DNA of 49,823 bases from Flavobacteriaceae bacterium (GCA_019634365.1 JAHQVM010000136.1:1-49823); one strand, 5' to 3'. Numbered from the stretch's first letter, positions 17,253 to 26,455 are shown. Numbers and translations: made by a program. The notes: generated by a model from the sequence alone, not told the origin.

Positions 17253-17740
17253 TCACAATGATTGCCGCCGCAGGCGAAAACAACGAATTGGGTAAAGACA
17301 ATGACCTCGTTTGGCATTTGCCCGATGACTTTAAGCGTTTCAAAGAACTCACTACGGGACACTACATTATCATGGGAAGAAAGACTTTCGAATCCTTCCC
17401 CAAATTATTGCCCTATAGAACGCATGTTGTTATTACTAGAAATACGGAATACCCCGAAGAAGGAATCATTGTAGCACATTCGATGGAAGAAGCTTTAAAG
17501 GTTGCAGAAAATGACGAACAACCCTTCATTATTGGAGGAGGTGAAATTTACAAAGTAGGATTGGACTATGCCCAAAGGATCGAACTTACACGGGTTCATG
17601 GCACCTTTGAAGCAGATGCCTATTTTCCAGAAATCCCCGAAGACTCTTGGCAACTCGTTGCATCCGAATTTCATGATACGGACGATCGGCATGCCTATGC
17701 CTTCACTTATGAAACCTGGGAGAAACGCACAATTCCTTAA
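17249..17740 (+). CDS. folA: Dihydrofolate reductase
   Basis: The enzyme reduces dihydrofolate with NADPH and regenerates the cofactor used up by thymidylate synthase. Visible marks in the 163-residue sequence are MIAAAGENNELGKDNDLVWH, then DDFKRFKELTTGHYIIMGRKTFES, and PFIIGGGEIYKVGL. It overlaps the 2TM gene by 4 bp and is followed after 9 bp by a kinase-like gene, so the three form an operon. Confidence 0.97.
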   Translation: MITMIAAAGENNELGKDNDLVWHLPDDFKRFKELTTGHYIIMGRKTFESFPKLLPYRTHVVITRNTEYPEEGIIVAHSMEEALKVAENDEQPFIIGGGEIYKVGLDYAQRIELTRVHGTFEADAYFPEIPEDSWQLVASEFHDTDDRHAYAFTYETWEKRTIP

Positions 17741-17749
17741 GCAGGTGCC

Positions 17750-18595
17750 ATGGAGGCTTTATTCGAACATATCGGTTCGATTCTCAAGGCAAAATCCCTA
17801 AAGGCCTCGCCCCTCGCGGGAGGTGACATCAATGAGGTTTACTTACTAACTACTTCCACGAATAGTGTGATCCTAAAGCACAGTCGAAGAGGACTGCCAG
17901 ACCTGTTCAAAAAGGAAGCACAAGGGCTTTGGCTATTAAAAGAGTCGAACTCTTTTCGCATTCCCGAGGTCATTGCCGAAGGTAATTTTCAGGAGTCCGG
18001 CTACCTCCTATTGGAATACATTCCAGAGGGCCATCCATCTTCAACATTCTGGGACTCATTTGCATTGTCATTGTCTCAATTGCATAGCGTACAACAAAAC
18101 TGGTACGGATTGGATCACTCCAATTACATCGGAAGTTTAATTCAATATAACCAAAGATGTACCACTAATTCGGAGTTCTTTATCACGCAACGATTGGAAC
18201 CTCAGTTAAGAATGGCAGCCAACAATGGATTTTTGTTCCAAGGCCTGGATCAACTGTTCAAGAATATTTCAGAAATTCTTCCGAAGGAACCCGCCTCACT
18301 CATACACGGTGATTTATGGAACGGCAACTTCCTCGCTAGCGCTAATCAACTACCGGTACTTATAGATCCCGCGGTATCTTTTGCTTCGCGGGAAATGGAT
18401 CTTGCCATGATGCAATTGTTCGGGGGATTTCCAGATCGTGTCTTTTCCGTCTATGAAGAGGCCTTTCCACTTACCATTGATTGGAAATCCCGAATTCCCC
18501 TTTGGCAACTGTATTACCTTTTGGTACACCTCAACCTTTTTGGAGCTGGTTATTTTCAACATACCCGCCAAATCATTTCTCAATTTAGTTCTTAA
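17750..18595 (+). CDS. Fructosamine kinase family protein
   Basis: The 281-residue protein has an aminoglycoside-phosphotransferase-like kinase fold. It has a nucleotide-binding N-lobe (LAGGDINEVYLLTTSTNSVILKHS), the catalytic loop LIHGDLWNGNFLA with H-G-D-x-W-x-x-N, and the metal-binding LIDPAVSFASREMDLAMMQLFGGFP. Fructosamine kinases phosphorylate sugars attached to amines and so help remove glycation damage from proteins. Bacterial members may act on ribulosamines. It is the last gene of the 2TM-folA operon. Confidence 0.88.
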   Translation: MEALFEHIGSILKAKSLKASPLAGGDINEVYLLTTSTNSVILKHSRRGLPDLFKKEAQGLWLLKESNSFRIPEVIAEGNFQESGYLLLEYIPEGHPSSTFWDSFALSLSQLHSVQQNWYGLDHSNYIGSLIQYNQRCTTNSEFFITQRLEPQLRMAANNGFLFQGLDQLFKNISEILPKEPASLIHGDLWNGNFLASANQLPVLIDPAVSFASREMDLAMMQLFGGFPDRVFSVYEEAFPLTIDWKSRIPLWQLYYLLVHLNLFGAGYFQHTRQIISQFSS

Positions 18596-18602
18596 GAAGT
18601 CC

Positions 18603-18632
18603 TTTTCGTAAATTATTAAAGTCGTATTTTTG
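18603..18632 (+). promoter_or_regulatory. fabD: Promoter of fabD
   Basis: TATTTTTG (18625-18632) matches TAnnTTTG exactly. A TTT lies 19 bases upstream in the -33 position. The leader to the ATG would be about 25 nt. Confidence 0.45.
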
Positions 18633-18660
18633 CCCTTGAAATCAACCAAATTCAACGACT

Positions 18661-19548
18661 ATGAATGCATATCTTTTTCCTGGGCAAGGAGCTCAGTTTT
18701 CCGGAATGGGTAAGGATCTTTATGATGCTTCCCAAAAAGCGAGGGAACTATTCCAGCATGCCAACGAAGTATTGGGATTTGATATCACGAAAATTATGTT
18801 CGAAGGTACTGCCGACGAATTGAAGCAGACCAAAGTAACCCAACCAGCAATTTTCCTGCATTCTACCATCTTGGCAGAGGTCTTGGGAGATTCGTTCCAA
18901 CCCGATATGGTCGCTGGGCATTCTTTGGGCGAACTTTCCGCTCTTGTAGCCAACAGGACTTTGGCTTTTAGCGATGGCCTGCAATTGGTTTCAAAACGAG
19001 CACAGGCCATGCAAAAAGCCTGCGAAATCAAGCCTTCCACCATGGCAGCTGTATTGGGCTTGGACGATGAAATAGTGGAAGGAGTATGTCAAAGTACCGA
19101 AGGTATTGTTGTAGCGGCCAACTATAACTGTCCGGGTCAATTAGTAATTTCAGGGGAAATTGATGCCGTAAATGCCGCATGTGAAGCCTTGAAAGAGGCT
19201 GGGGCGCGACGCGCCTTGCTTTTACCCGTAGGAGGTGCCTTCCATAGTCCATTGATGGAACCTGCCCGTGAAGAATTGGCAGCGGCAATTGAGGGCACTA
19301 CTTTTACCGATCCCGCATGTCCAATTTATCAAAATGTAAGTACCACTGCAGTAACGGACCCTTCAGAAATTAAGAAAAATTTAATAGCTCAGTTAACGGC
19401 TCCTGTGAAATGGACACAAAGCCTTAAAAACATGATTGCCGACGGTGCCGATAGATTTATCGAGGTAGGCCCAGGTAACGTTTTACAAGGCTTGGTAAAG
19501 AAAGTGGACAGAAGTCTGCAAACGGAGAAGGCGTCTATTACTGAGTAA
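18661..19548 (+). CDS. fabD: Malonyl-CoA:ACP transacylase
   Basis: FabD moves malonyl from CoA to acyl carrier protein to feed fatty-acid elongation. The catalytic Ser is S88 in VAGHSLGELSAL, and the active-site His is H195 in GGAFHSPLMEPA. The N-terminal FPGQGAQFSGMGKDL and late GPGNVLQGLVKK are family marks. The 295-residue length is usual. It stands alone, with its own promoter and no other fab gene beside it. Confidence 0.97.
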   Translation: MNAYLFPGQGAQFSGMGKDLYDASQKARELFQHANEVLGFDITKIMFEGTADELKQTKVTQPAIFLHSTILAEVLGDSFQPDMVAGHSLGELSALVANRTLAFSDGLQLVSKRAQAMQKACEIKPSTMAAVLGLDDEIVEGVCQSTEGIVVAANYNCPGQLVISGEIDAVNAACEALKEAGARRALLLPVGGAFHSPLMEPAREELAAAIEGTTFTDPACPIYQNVSTTAVTDPSEIKKNLIAQLTAPVKWTQSLKNMIADGADRFIEVGPGNVLQGLVKKVDRSLQTEKASITE

Positions 19549-19668
19549 AATTGAACCCGTAATTCAAGTTTCAAGAGTTTACAACCCAGAACTACGTCTA
19601 GTAAACCTTTATCGGATTTACCTAAATTTTAACATTTTGCCCATAAGTTAGATTCAAAATTTAACGCT

Positions 19669-20274
19669 ATGGACAAACTATCAATTACATCCATCGAAGA
19701 AACAACCCTTCCTTACGTAGAGGCAAATACTGCTTCTGAAATAGGACAGGTATTTTCTCCTAAAAGATTGTTCTACACCATCATCGCGCATGCTTCATTA
19801 AAGTTATACCATTTTCATGAAGCGCGTCAGGAACGCTACAAGAAATTAAACGATCGCCTAAGAAAGAGAATGAATCCCACTCCGCAGAAAAACGAAGTGG
19901 ATTATAACAGCCTGGGAATTTCCAAAGAAATTTTGGAAGCGGTCATTCTTAAAATTCACTCCTTCGAAACACAGAAAATGTTCCTGAGCCAGGAAATCAA
20001 CTTGAGTTCTTTGGCCAAGGAATTGGGAACGAACAGTAGTTATTTATCCAAAATCATCAATCACACCAAGGGTAAATCGTTCAAGAATTATGTGAATGAT
20101 TTACGGATAGAGCATGCGCATCAGGATTTACTTCAAAACCCACAAAAGAGAAAGTATACGATCGAAGCCATTGCCTATGACAATGGATTTAAAAGTGCCG
20201 AAAGTTTCTCGAAAAAATTCAGGGAACGCTACAACATCTATCCTTCGGTATTTCTAAAAAGCCTGGTGGCTTAG
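19669..20274 (+). CDS. AraC-type HTH regulator without a sensor domain (copy 1)
   Basis: Of 201 residues, about 95-200 form an AraC-type pair of helix-turn-helix motifs: INLSSLAKELGTNSSYLSKI, KGKSFKNYVNDLRIEHA, then YTIEAIAYDNGFKSAESFSKKF. Before it lies a charged helical stretch (EARQERYKKLNDRLRKRM). That resembles the juxtamembrane linker of the TPR-membrane-AraC regulators common in Flavobacteriaceae, but no TPR or membrane part is present. It may be a truncated descendant that works as a free DNA-binding protein. The next gene has the same plan. Targets are unknown. Confidence 0.85.
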   Translation: MDKLSITSIEETTLPYVEANTASEIGQVFSPKRLFYTIIAHASLKLYHFHEARQERYKKLNDRLRKRMNPTPQKNEVDYNSLGISKEILEAVILKIHSFETQKMFLSQEINLSSLAKELGTNSSYLSKIINHTKGKSFKNYVNDLRIEHAHQDLLQNPQKRKYTIEAIAYDNGFKSAESFSKKFRERYNIYPSVFLKSLVA

Positions 20275-20703
20275 TTACATTCTATAACCTACGTCATTAT
20301 TGCTCTTTGATCAATGTACATTTCAGAGTTTACTGGTCTTTCAATAATGACGACAGGTATTTTAGAATATCCTACAAGTCTACTTGTAAATTGATAGGAA
20401 ACATTCTATCTTAGCTAAACACAATATCAGGACATCTCTCCCTCCTAATAGTAACGTCCTTGTATTGTCTAGTTATTTTTTCTCCCTCCAAGAATTATTA
20501 AAACAGGTGAAAGAAGAAACTAGGACTTTTCACTTATATGATGAATGATTGCGAATTTGAAGTAATTCTTTACGCTTATAAGTTTCCTATTTCCTTTTTC
20601 AAGATTATTGACCAATTTCAACAGTAAATCGGAACACGGTATGCTCTTGGCACACTATTGTCCACCGGTTTCTGTGTAAGTAAATAATAGAAAAAGAAAA
20701 ATT
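20275..20703. other. 429-bp intergenic region between the two AraC-type genes
   Basis: I find no convincing gene here. It holds an 11-bp inverted repeat (20292-20302 with 20342-20352) and two copies of TCTCCCTCC about 45 bp apart. The most readable frame is a 29-codon one at 20538-20627 with no supporting features. The leader of the second AraC gene is presumably in its right half, but no clear promoter match is visible. Confidence 0.6.
20292..20352. repeat. Inverted repeat with 39-nt loop
   Basis: CGTCATTATTG (20292-20302) is perfectly complementary to CAATAATGACG (20342-20352). It lies 18 bp past the first AraC stop. There is no T-run, so it is not a standard terminator. Confidence 0.5.
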
Positions 20704-21300
20704 ATGTCTCTGCAACTCAATTCAAATTATCCCGGTGTAACTCAAAACCACAATGGTTCTGATACTGTAAAAAATGGTGTATCAATAGGTAACAATTCAC
20801 TTTTATCTGCACAGTTAAAGGCAACCTCCTACTTGTATGAATACCATAGAAAAAAACAAGCTCAATTAAAAAAGCGCCTCGAATGGCTTTCACAACAATT
20901 GGGAGAAGATTTTTTAACACCTGAAAAACCAAAAATGAGTATTCCTAAGCAAACATCTGAACGCATTAGAGAAAAATTAATGGAATTTGAACACCAAAAG
21001 AACTTTCTATCCCCGGATATATCGTTACAACAATTGGCCAAGAGTTTTGGCACCAACTACAATTACCTTTCAAAGGTCGTAAACAAGGAGAAAGGGATGA
21101 ATTTTTCAAATTACATCAATCAATTACGTGTGGAGCACATCCATTACGAACTCGCCAACAACATTTTGTATAGAAAGTACACGGTGAAAGCGATTGGACA
21201 GGAAATTGGCTTTAAAAGTACCGAATCCTTTTCCAAGGCCTTCTTCAAGAACTTCGGATTGTATCCATCGGAATACCTGCGACAGCTTAGAAGTGCTTAG
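20704..21300 (+). CDS. AraC-type HTH regulator without a sensor domain (copy 2)
   Basis: The 198-residue protein is a relative of the preceding regulator. The C-terminal two-thirds align throughout: ISLQQLAKSFGTNYNYLSKV, KGMNFSNYINQLRVEHIHYE, then YTVKAIGQEIGFKSTESFSKAFF and a shared end YPSEYLRQL. A basic helix (YHRKKQAQLKKRLEWLSQQL) precedes the DNA-binding part. The first 40 residues are polar and unlike copy 1. It probably arose from copy 1 by tandem duplication and divergence. No ligand domain is visible. Confidence 0.85.
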   Translation: MSLQLNSNYPGVTQNHNGSDTVKNGVSIGNNSLLSAQLKATSYLYEYHRKKQAQLKKRLEWLSQQLGEDFLTPEKPKMSIPKQTSERIREKLMEFEHQKNFLSPDISLQQLAKSFGTNYNYLSKVVNKEKGMNFSNYINQLRVEHIHYELANNILYRKYTVKAIGQEIGFKSTESFSKAFFKNFGLYPSEYLRQLRSA

Positions 21301-21449
21301 TCATTGTAAGCCATACCTTCTTTCTTTCGGAAAACCACAATATTCAAGGTGGAGATATTCGGGTATCCCAGTTTCCGGCAATACAAAAAAGTAGTTTGAG
21401 CTTGTAAAGCACCGTAAAATAGGGCTAAAAGAGTTAATAATGATTCCTT

Positions 21450-22475
21450 TTATTCCTGAACCCCTCTTACCTTTTTCTCCCAAGACCAAGCAGAATCCAA
21501 GGCCTCTTCCATGGTTTTTTGGGTTTTCCAACCCAATACATCGTTGGCCTTTTGGGTATCGGCATACACGGCAATAACATCGCCAGGACGTCTATCGACA
21601 ATCTTATACTTCAGCTTCTCTCCAGAAACCGTTTCAAAAGCCCTCACTACCTCTAAAACAGAACTTCCCCTACCCGTTCCCAGATTGAAGATTTCGAAAT
21701 TCACTTCGTTCAGGCCCGAAATAAGACGCTTTAAGGAGACCACATGAGCCTCTGCCAAATCAACAACGTGGATATAGTCACGAACACAACTGCCATCGGG
21801 TGTGGGATAGTCATCCCCAAACACAGATAATTCTTCTCTAATCCCAGCGGCCGTTTGGGTAATAAACGGTACCAAATTCTGAGGTTTTCCTTTGGGTAAT
21901 TCACCAATACTTGCCGATCCATGCGCCCCTATGGGATTAAAATAGCGCAAGCTGATAACTTGCAGGTTTTCGTCAGAATGACAAGTGTCACGTAATATTT
22001 CCTCACTTATTTGTTTGGTATTACCATACGGCGAAACCGCTTCTTTTACCGGAGCTGCTTCCGTTATAGGAAGGGAATCTGGCTCTCCATACACGGTGCA
22101 GGAAGAACTGAAAATAAAATTATATACTCCATGTTTTTTGCATTCCTGCAAAAGATAAATGAGCGAATGCAAATTGTTTTCGTAGTAAAGCAGAGGATCT
22201 TCAACACTTTCGCCTACTGCTTTGCTAGCGGCAAAATGAATGATCCCGTCGATTGAATTCCGATCGAAAAAAGCACCTACATCTTGCTTATTGCGGAGAT
22301 CTAAATTCTCATACTGGGGTCGTACACCCGTAATACTTTCTATTCCATCGAGTACGGCGGCATCAGAATTAGAAAGATTATCAATGATCACTACTTCAAA
22401 TCCTTCCTCTTGAAGGGCGACAACTGTATGGGAACCGATGTAACCCAGACCTCCCGTAACAAGAATTCTCTTCAT
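21450..22475 (-). CDS. galE: UDP-glucose 4-epimerase
   Basis: The enzyme interconverts UDP-glucose and UDP-galactose, supplying precursors for surface glycans. In the 341-residue sequence the NAD-binding GGLGYIGSH is at the start, the catalytic Y-x3-K is in SPYGNTKQISEEIL, and the serine is in FIFSSSCTVYGE. Further marks are GAHGSASIGELPKG and the late FNLGTGRGSSVLEVV. It lies 30 bp downstream of the DegT-type aminotransferase gene on the same strand, so the two are probably one operon. Confidence 0.94.
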   Translation of the reverse strand: MKRILVTGGLGYIGSHTVVALQEEGFEVVIIDNLSNSDAAVLDGIESITGVRPQYENLDLRNKQDVGAFFDRNSIDGIIHFAASKAVGESVEDPLLYYENNLHSLIYLLQECKKHGVYNFIFSSSCTVYGEPDSLPITEAAPVKEAVSPYGNTKQISEEILRDTCHSDENLQVISLRYFNPIGAHGSASIGELPKGKPQNLVPFITQTAAGIREELSVFGDDYPTPDGSCVRDYIHVVDLAEAHVVSLKRLISGLNEVNFEIFNLGTGRGSSVLEVVRAFETVSGEKLKYKIVDRRPGDVIAVYADTQKANDVLGWKTQKTMEEALDSAWSWEKKVRGVQE

Positions 22476-22505
22476 AAAATTGATGTTCTAATAGGCTTTA
22501 TACGG

Positions 22506-23660
22506 TTAAGCAATAAATTCTATAACCGCCTCGGTAATATACGCAATCTGTTCGTCATCCAGTTCCGTATGCATGGGCAAGGAAATTACCTCTTTGACCA
22601 ACTGATTTGTAATCTTAAAATCCGCCTCATTATATCTTTCATCACGATAGGCTTTCTGGCTGTGTAGTGGAATTGGATAATACACCCCACAAGGAATCCC
22701 TTTGCATTGCAAATGCTGCACCAATGCATCTCTATCCGTATTCAAAACACGCAAGGTATATTGATGGAATACATGACAATCGCATTGATCGCAGATAAAC
22801 TCTTGGGAAGTGCAATTCGCCGTTGGCGTAACAATAGAGTCGATGTCTTTAAAGGCTTCTGTATATTTTCTAGCTGCCGCTCTCCTTGCGCTATTATACT
22901 GGTCCAGATTGGGTAATTTTGCCCTAAGCACTGCTGCTTGAATCGAATCTAACCTTGAATTCACACCCACAACATCATGATGATAACGAACATACATTCC
23001 GTGATTTACCATTCCCCGAATCGTATGCGCTAGATCATCATCGTTGGTAAAAATGGCACCCCCGTCTCCATAGCACCCTAAGTTTTTGGAGGGAAAGAAT
23101 GACGTGGAAGCCACATGACCTATCGTCCCTGCTTTTTGCTTAGAACCGTCCTTGGAAGTATAACTGGCTCCTATACCCTGGGCATTATCTTCTATAACAT
23201 ATAAATCATGCTCCTTAGCCAATGCCATAATTTCATCCATGGGAGCCACCAATCCAAATAAGTGAACCGGAACAATCGCCTTGGTTTTTGGTGTAATGGC
23301 ATTTTTTAAGGCTTCAATGTCTATATTGAACGTCACTGGATCCACATCGACCAAAACGGGAGTAAGCCCCAAGAGAGCAATTACCTCTACCGTTGCGGCA
23401 AATGTGAAATCTGCCGTAATTACCTCATCACCTGGTTTTAATCCCAGCCCCATCATAGCTACCTGCAATGCATCGGTACCATTGGCACATGGAATAACAT
23501 GTTTTACACCCAAATATTCTTCCAATTCTTTCTGAAATTGGTGTACTTCAGGCCCATTGATATAGGCAGTGGATTCTATAACCTCTAAAACCGATTGATT
23601 AACACGTTCCTTTATGTGCTCATATTGACCCTTAAGGTCGACCATTTGTATTTTTCGCAT
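22506..23660 (-). CDS. DegT/DnrJ/EryC1-family sugar aminotransferase
   Basis: This 384-residue PLP enzyme makes amino sugars for surface polysaccharides by transamination of a nucleotide-keto-sugar. Fold type I marks: CANGTDALQVAMMGLGLKPG, the conserved DFTFAATVEVIALLGLTPVLVD, the PLP-aspartate in VIEDNAQGIGA, and the Schiff-base Lys in STSFFPSKNLGCYGDGGAIF. A Cys-rich insert (TANCTSQEFICDQCDCHVFHQYT, shown here in part: ICDQCDCHVF) sits near residue 290. It could hold a metal; I believe similar inserts occur in other flavobacterial members. It shares an operon with galE and is divergent from waaA. Confidence 0.9.
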   Translation of the reverse strand: MRKIQMVDLKGQYEHIKERVNQSVLEVIESTAYINGPEVHQFQKELEEYLGVKHVIPCANGTDALQVAMMGLGLKPGDEVITADFTFAATVEVIALLGLTPVLVDVDPVTFNIDIEALKNAITPKTKAIVPVHLFGLVAPMDEIMALAKEHDLYVIEDNAQGIGASYTSKDGSKQKAGTIGHVASTSFFPSKNLGCYGDGGAIFTNDDDLAHTIRGMVNHGMYVRYHHDVVGVNSRLDSIQAAVLRAKLPNLDQYNSARRAAARKYTEAFKDIDSIVTPTANCTSQEFICDQCDCHVFHQYTLRVLNTDRDALVQHLQCKGIPCGVYYPIPLHSQKAYRDERYNEADFKITNQLVKEVISLPMHTELDDEQIAYITEAVIEFIA

Positions 23661-23784
23661 GGATTTCTCAGAATAAGTTCAGCGTAAAATTACGAAAATT
23701 GTGAACCCCATAGGGAAATCCCCTATAGAAATTGCGTGTGCAAAATCATTGAAGGTTCTCAAGGGTTAATTGGCAAATAACAAC

Positions 23785-23792
23785 TATTTTAG
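23785..23792 (+). promoter_or_regulatory. Near-consensus -7 box four bases before waaA
   Basis: TATTTTAG has one mismatch to TAnnTTTG and ends 4 bases before the chosen waaA ATG. If used, the mRNA would have almost no leader. No -33 TTG is seen at the right spacing. Confidence 0.3.
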
Positions 23793-23796
23793 CCTC

Positions 23797-25050
23797 ATGA
23801 GGATGCTCTACGATCTCCTTTCTAAGGTTACCTATGCACATTTACAGGTAGCACAAGGCTTTAGCAAAAAGTTGAAGCTTTTTGTTCAAGGACGAAAAAA
23901 GTCATTTCCAACCCTGGCAGGACAAATTAACCCTAACGACAAAACGATTTGGTTTCACTGTGCCTCCTTAGGCGAATTCGAACAGGGCGTCCCCATTATA
24001 GAATCGATGAAGAGGGATTACCCAAATTGTAAAATCCTAATTACCTTTTTTTCTCCCTCCGGTTATGAAATTAAAAAGGAAACACCGCTAGCAGATACGG
24101 TGGTTTATCTTCCTTTCGATACGCGCAAAAACGCCCAAAGATTTCTGGAATTGGTACATCCAGTCCTCGCGATTTTTGTGAAATATGAAATTTGGCCCAA
24201 TTATCTTTTCGAATTGCAGGCTCGTAAAATACCAACCCTATTGGTTTCTGGCCTGTTCTCGAAAAAGCAAGTCTTTTTTAAATCGCATGGAGGATTCATG
24301 AGAAAGGCGTTGAAGACCTTTGATCATTTTTTCGTACAAGATCAAAATTCGGTAGCACTCTTGCATGAACTTGCGATCGAGAACGTAACGATGAGTGGAG
24401 ATACCAGATTTGATAGGGTATCTCACCAGATTGAAATGGACAACACCTTGGAATTTATGGATTCCTTCAAAAAGGATTCCCTGTGCATTGTTTGCGGAAG
24501 TACCTGGCCGGAGGATGAAGAAATTCTTATTCCATTTATGAACTTTCCGGGACAGGACGTAAAATTCGTTATTGCTCCACATAAAATTGACGCTTCGAAA
24601 ATTGAAAACTTCAGAAAGAGATTAACGCCAACATCTGTACTCTATTCCGAACGAGAAGGAAAAGACCTCAGTAAATTTTCGGTCATCATTATAGATACGA
24701 TAGGACTCCTCACAAAAATCTATAGTTATGCCGATATCGCTTATGTTGGAGGTGCCATGGGCACAACAGGCCTTCACAACATCTTAGAGCCTGCTACATT
24801 TGGAGTTCCCATCGTCATTGGGAATAATTTCGACGATTTCCCCGAGGCCAAGCGCCTTCAACGATTGGCTGGACTTTTCACGGTTTCCAACGAACAGGAA
24901 TGCTCCGAAGTTCTGGAAAAGTTGGTTTCGGATAAAAACTTCAGAAGTAAAACGGGAATGATCAGCGGACATTTCGTCAATAGCAACACCGGAGCGACTC
25001 ATATGATCACCCAGCACATTGACGAATTATACGGTAACCGCTTGGTTTAA
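23797..25050 (+). CDS. waaA: 3-deoxy-D-manno-octulosonic acid transferase (Kdo transferase)
   Basis: This membrane-anchored glycosyltransferase adds Kdo to lipid A. The 417-residue sequence shows the N-terminal domain motif WFHCASLGEFEQGVPII, FVKYEIWPNYL, then GSTWPEDEEILIPF. The C-terminal domain has YVGGAMGTTGLHNILEPATFGVPIVIG, which binds CMP-Kdo. The ATG at 23797 (MRMLYDLLS) fits relatives better than the in-frame TTG nine codons upstream. A second ATG two codons on is also possible. Its 3' end overlaps the convergent DUF2461 gene by 24 bp. Confidence 0.95.
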   Translation: MRMLYDLLSKVTYAHLQVAQGFSKKLKLFVQGRKKSFPTLAGQINPNDKTIWFHCASLGEFEQGVPIIESMKRDYPNCKILITFFSPSGYEIKKETPLADTVVYLPFDTRKNAQRFLELVHPVLAIFVKYEIWPNYLFELQARKIPTLLVSGLFSKKQVFFKSHGGFMRKALKTFDHFFVQDQNSVALLHELAIENVTMSGDTRFDRVSHQIEMDNTLEFMDSFKKDSLCIVCGSTWPEDEEILIPFMNFPGQDVKFVIAPHKIDASKIENFRKRLTPTSVLYSEREGKDLSKFSVIIIDTIGLLTKIYSYADIAYVGGAMGTTGLHNILEPATFGVPIVIGNNFDDFPEAKRLQRLAGLFTVSNEQECSEVLEKLVSDKNFRSKTGMISGHFVNSNTGATHMITQHIDELYGNRLV

Positions 25051-25680
25051 ATATCTTCTAAAAGGGAGCAACTCCATATACACCTGAATCACCCTCTTAT
25101 CGAAATCCGGAGCCAAAACTTCCTCTCGGGTTATGAAACAACCGGCGGCAAAAGACTTCATTCGCAACAAGTCTATATGTGGATGATTCTCTTCAAAACC
25201 TTTTGGGGCTTTTATCAATCGATCGGCATCCACCATTCCATTAAATGTTTTTTGAAAACTGGGCGTATTTAAAATGGCCTTAAACTCATCGCCATTGTAA
25301 TCTATCGCCTCACGAATACTCTTCAATAACTTTGATGAAGGGTGCCAATACCCACCGCCCATAAAACATTCCGAAACCCCTAATTCGATATAAAAATCTC
25401 CCTGTTTGCTAACCTGATCCAATCCCGCTGCGAAGTGATCTTTATAAACAGGCTTGTTGGGGAAAAACATCAAATTGTTATTGATTCTATTGATGGCCTT
25501 CTTTCCAGGAGTATCAAAATAATCATTGTCCAAGGTCGCTAACTCTTCATTGATTGTATCCAGCCAAGCAATGAAAAAATCTCGAATGCCATGGTACTCC
25601 TTTCTATGCGCATCCATCCATTCTTTGGAATTGTTTTTCTGAAGGCGCTCCAGGAAATCGAACATCTGCGGAAATCCCAT
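25027..25680 (-). CDS. DUF2461 (TIGR02453) family protein
   Basis: The 217-residue cytoplasmic protein has the DUF2461 pattern: FDFLERLQKNNSKEWMDAHR, NRINNNLMFFPNKPVYKDHFA, FYIELGVSECFMGGGYWHPS and EENHPHIDLLRMKSF. The function is unknown in the family. It starts 1 bp after the stop of the S24 regulator, so the two are co-transcribed from the regulator's promoter. Its 3' end runs into waaA on the other strand. Confidence 0.88.
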   Translation of the reverse strand: MGFPQMFDFLERLQKNNSKEWMDAHRKEYHGIRDFFIAWLDTINEELATLDNDYFDTPGKKAINRINNNLMFFPNKPVYKDHFAAGLDQVSKQGDFYIELGVSECFMGGGYWHPSSKLLKSIREAIDYNGDEFKAILNTPSFQKTFNGMVDADRLIKAPKGFEENHPHIDLLRMKSFAAGCFITREEVLAPDFDKRVIQVYMELLPFRRYLNQAVTV

Positions 25681-25681
25681 A

Positions 25682-26452
25682 TTACGCCTGAAGGTTGTTT
25701 ACCTGTTTCTTCAATTCTTCCATGGATTGTTGCAGTTGTTGAAGCAACAAACTGTCAGACGGCTCTTCAATCCCGAAAGAAAGTTTACTATTCACCTGCC
25801 AGAGTTCCTGAATATCCTTTACGGAAACATCAATCGGTAAATAGGCTGGATTTAGAGAAATGAGGCGTACTTTATCCGGTGTGGAAGGAACTTTTTGAAG
25901 TTTTTTCACTAATACAGAATCATGCAGCACTACAATATAGATACGACTATCATTGGCTTCAGAAATATTGGCAACTGCCTTTCCCAACACCCAATCATTA
26001 GGTCTTATATTGGGCAACATACTATCTCCTTCCACCTGAAAACCCCTATAGGTGGCGTTTCTATATTGAGGTAGTGGAATGTCGAATGTAGGTAGTGTCT
26101 GAAACCATTCCACATCCTGAATATTTTGCGGGTATCCGGCCGCAGCTTTTTGATTCACCAAAATAATGGAATCGTTACCATCAGAATCCAAGGTAACTAC
26201 CTTTGGACTTACATCACCACCCTCTATATCTACCAACTTTTGATAGCTCTTACCGAATAACCACAATGGGTTAATTTGATAGCGCATTAAAAGTTCCATG
26301 ACGATTTTTCCGGATATCTTGGTTTTCCCACGCTCAATATCTGCAGTGGTAGCTCCAATTCCAAGAAGCTCGGCGAAGGATTGCTGGGTATGGTGCTGTT
26401 CTTCCCGTACCTTTTTAAAGCGTTGTGCCTCAATAGAAAGTTCTTTCTCCAT
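25682..26452 (-). CDS. HTH/S24 (LexA/CI-like) transcriptional regulator
   Basis: In this 256-residue protein, residues 5-65 are an XRE-type helix-turn-helix (FKKVREEQHHTQQSFAELLG, ATTADIERGKTKISGKIVME). About 110-225 are an S24 peptidase-like domain with the serine in GFQVEGDSMLPNIRPNDWV and a lysine candidate in VLHDSVLVKKLQK. A short coiled tail follows (LLLQQLQQSMEELKKQV). Such proteins repress until an inducing signal, often with self-cleavage. The usual Ala-Gly cleavage site may be AAAGYPQN before the catalytic domain, but this is uncertain. The ATG at 26452 is preferred over an in-frame TTG two codons upstream. The promoter carries two identical palindromes, which suggests autoregulation. 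Confidence 0.9.
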   Translation of the reverse strand: MEKELSIEAQRFKKVREEQHHTQQSFAELLGIGATTADIERGKTKISGKIVMELLMRYQINPLWLFGKSYQKLVDIEGGDVSPKVVTLDSDGNDSIILVNQKAAAGYPQNIQDVEWFQTLPTFDIPLPQYRNATYRGFQVEGDSMLPNIRPNDWVLGKAVANISEANDSRIYIVVLHDSVLVKKLQKVPSTPDKVRLISLNPAYLPIDVSVKDIQELWQVNSKLSFGIEEPSDSLLLQQLQQSMEELKKQVNNLQA

Positions 26453-26455
26453 ACC

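Noticed and set aside
20538-20627. A 29-codon frame between the two AraC-type genes.
   Set aside because: No promoter, no signal or motif, and the length is expected by chance in AT-rich DNA.
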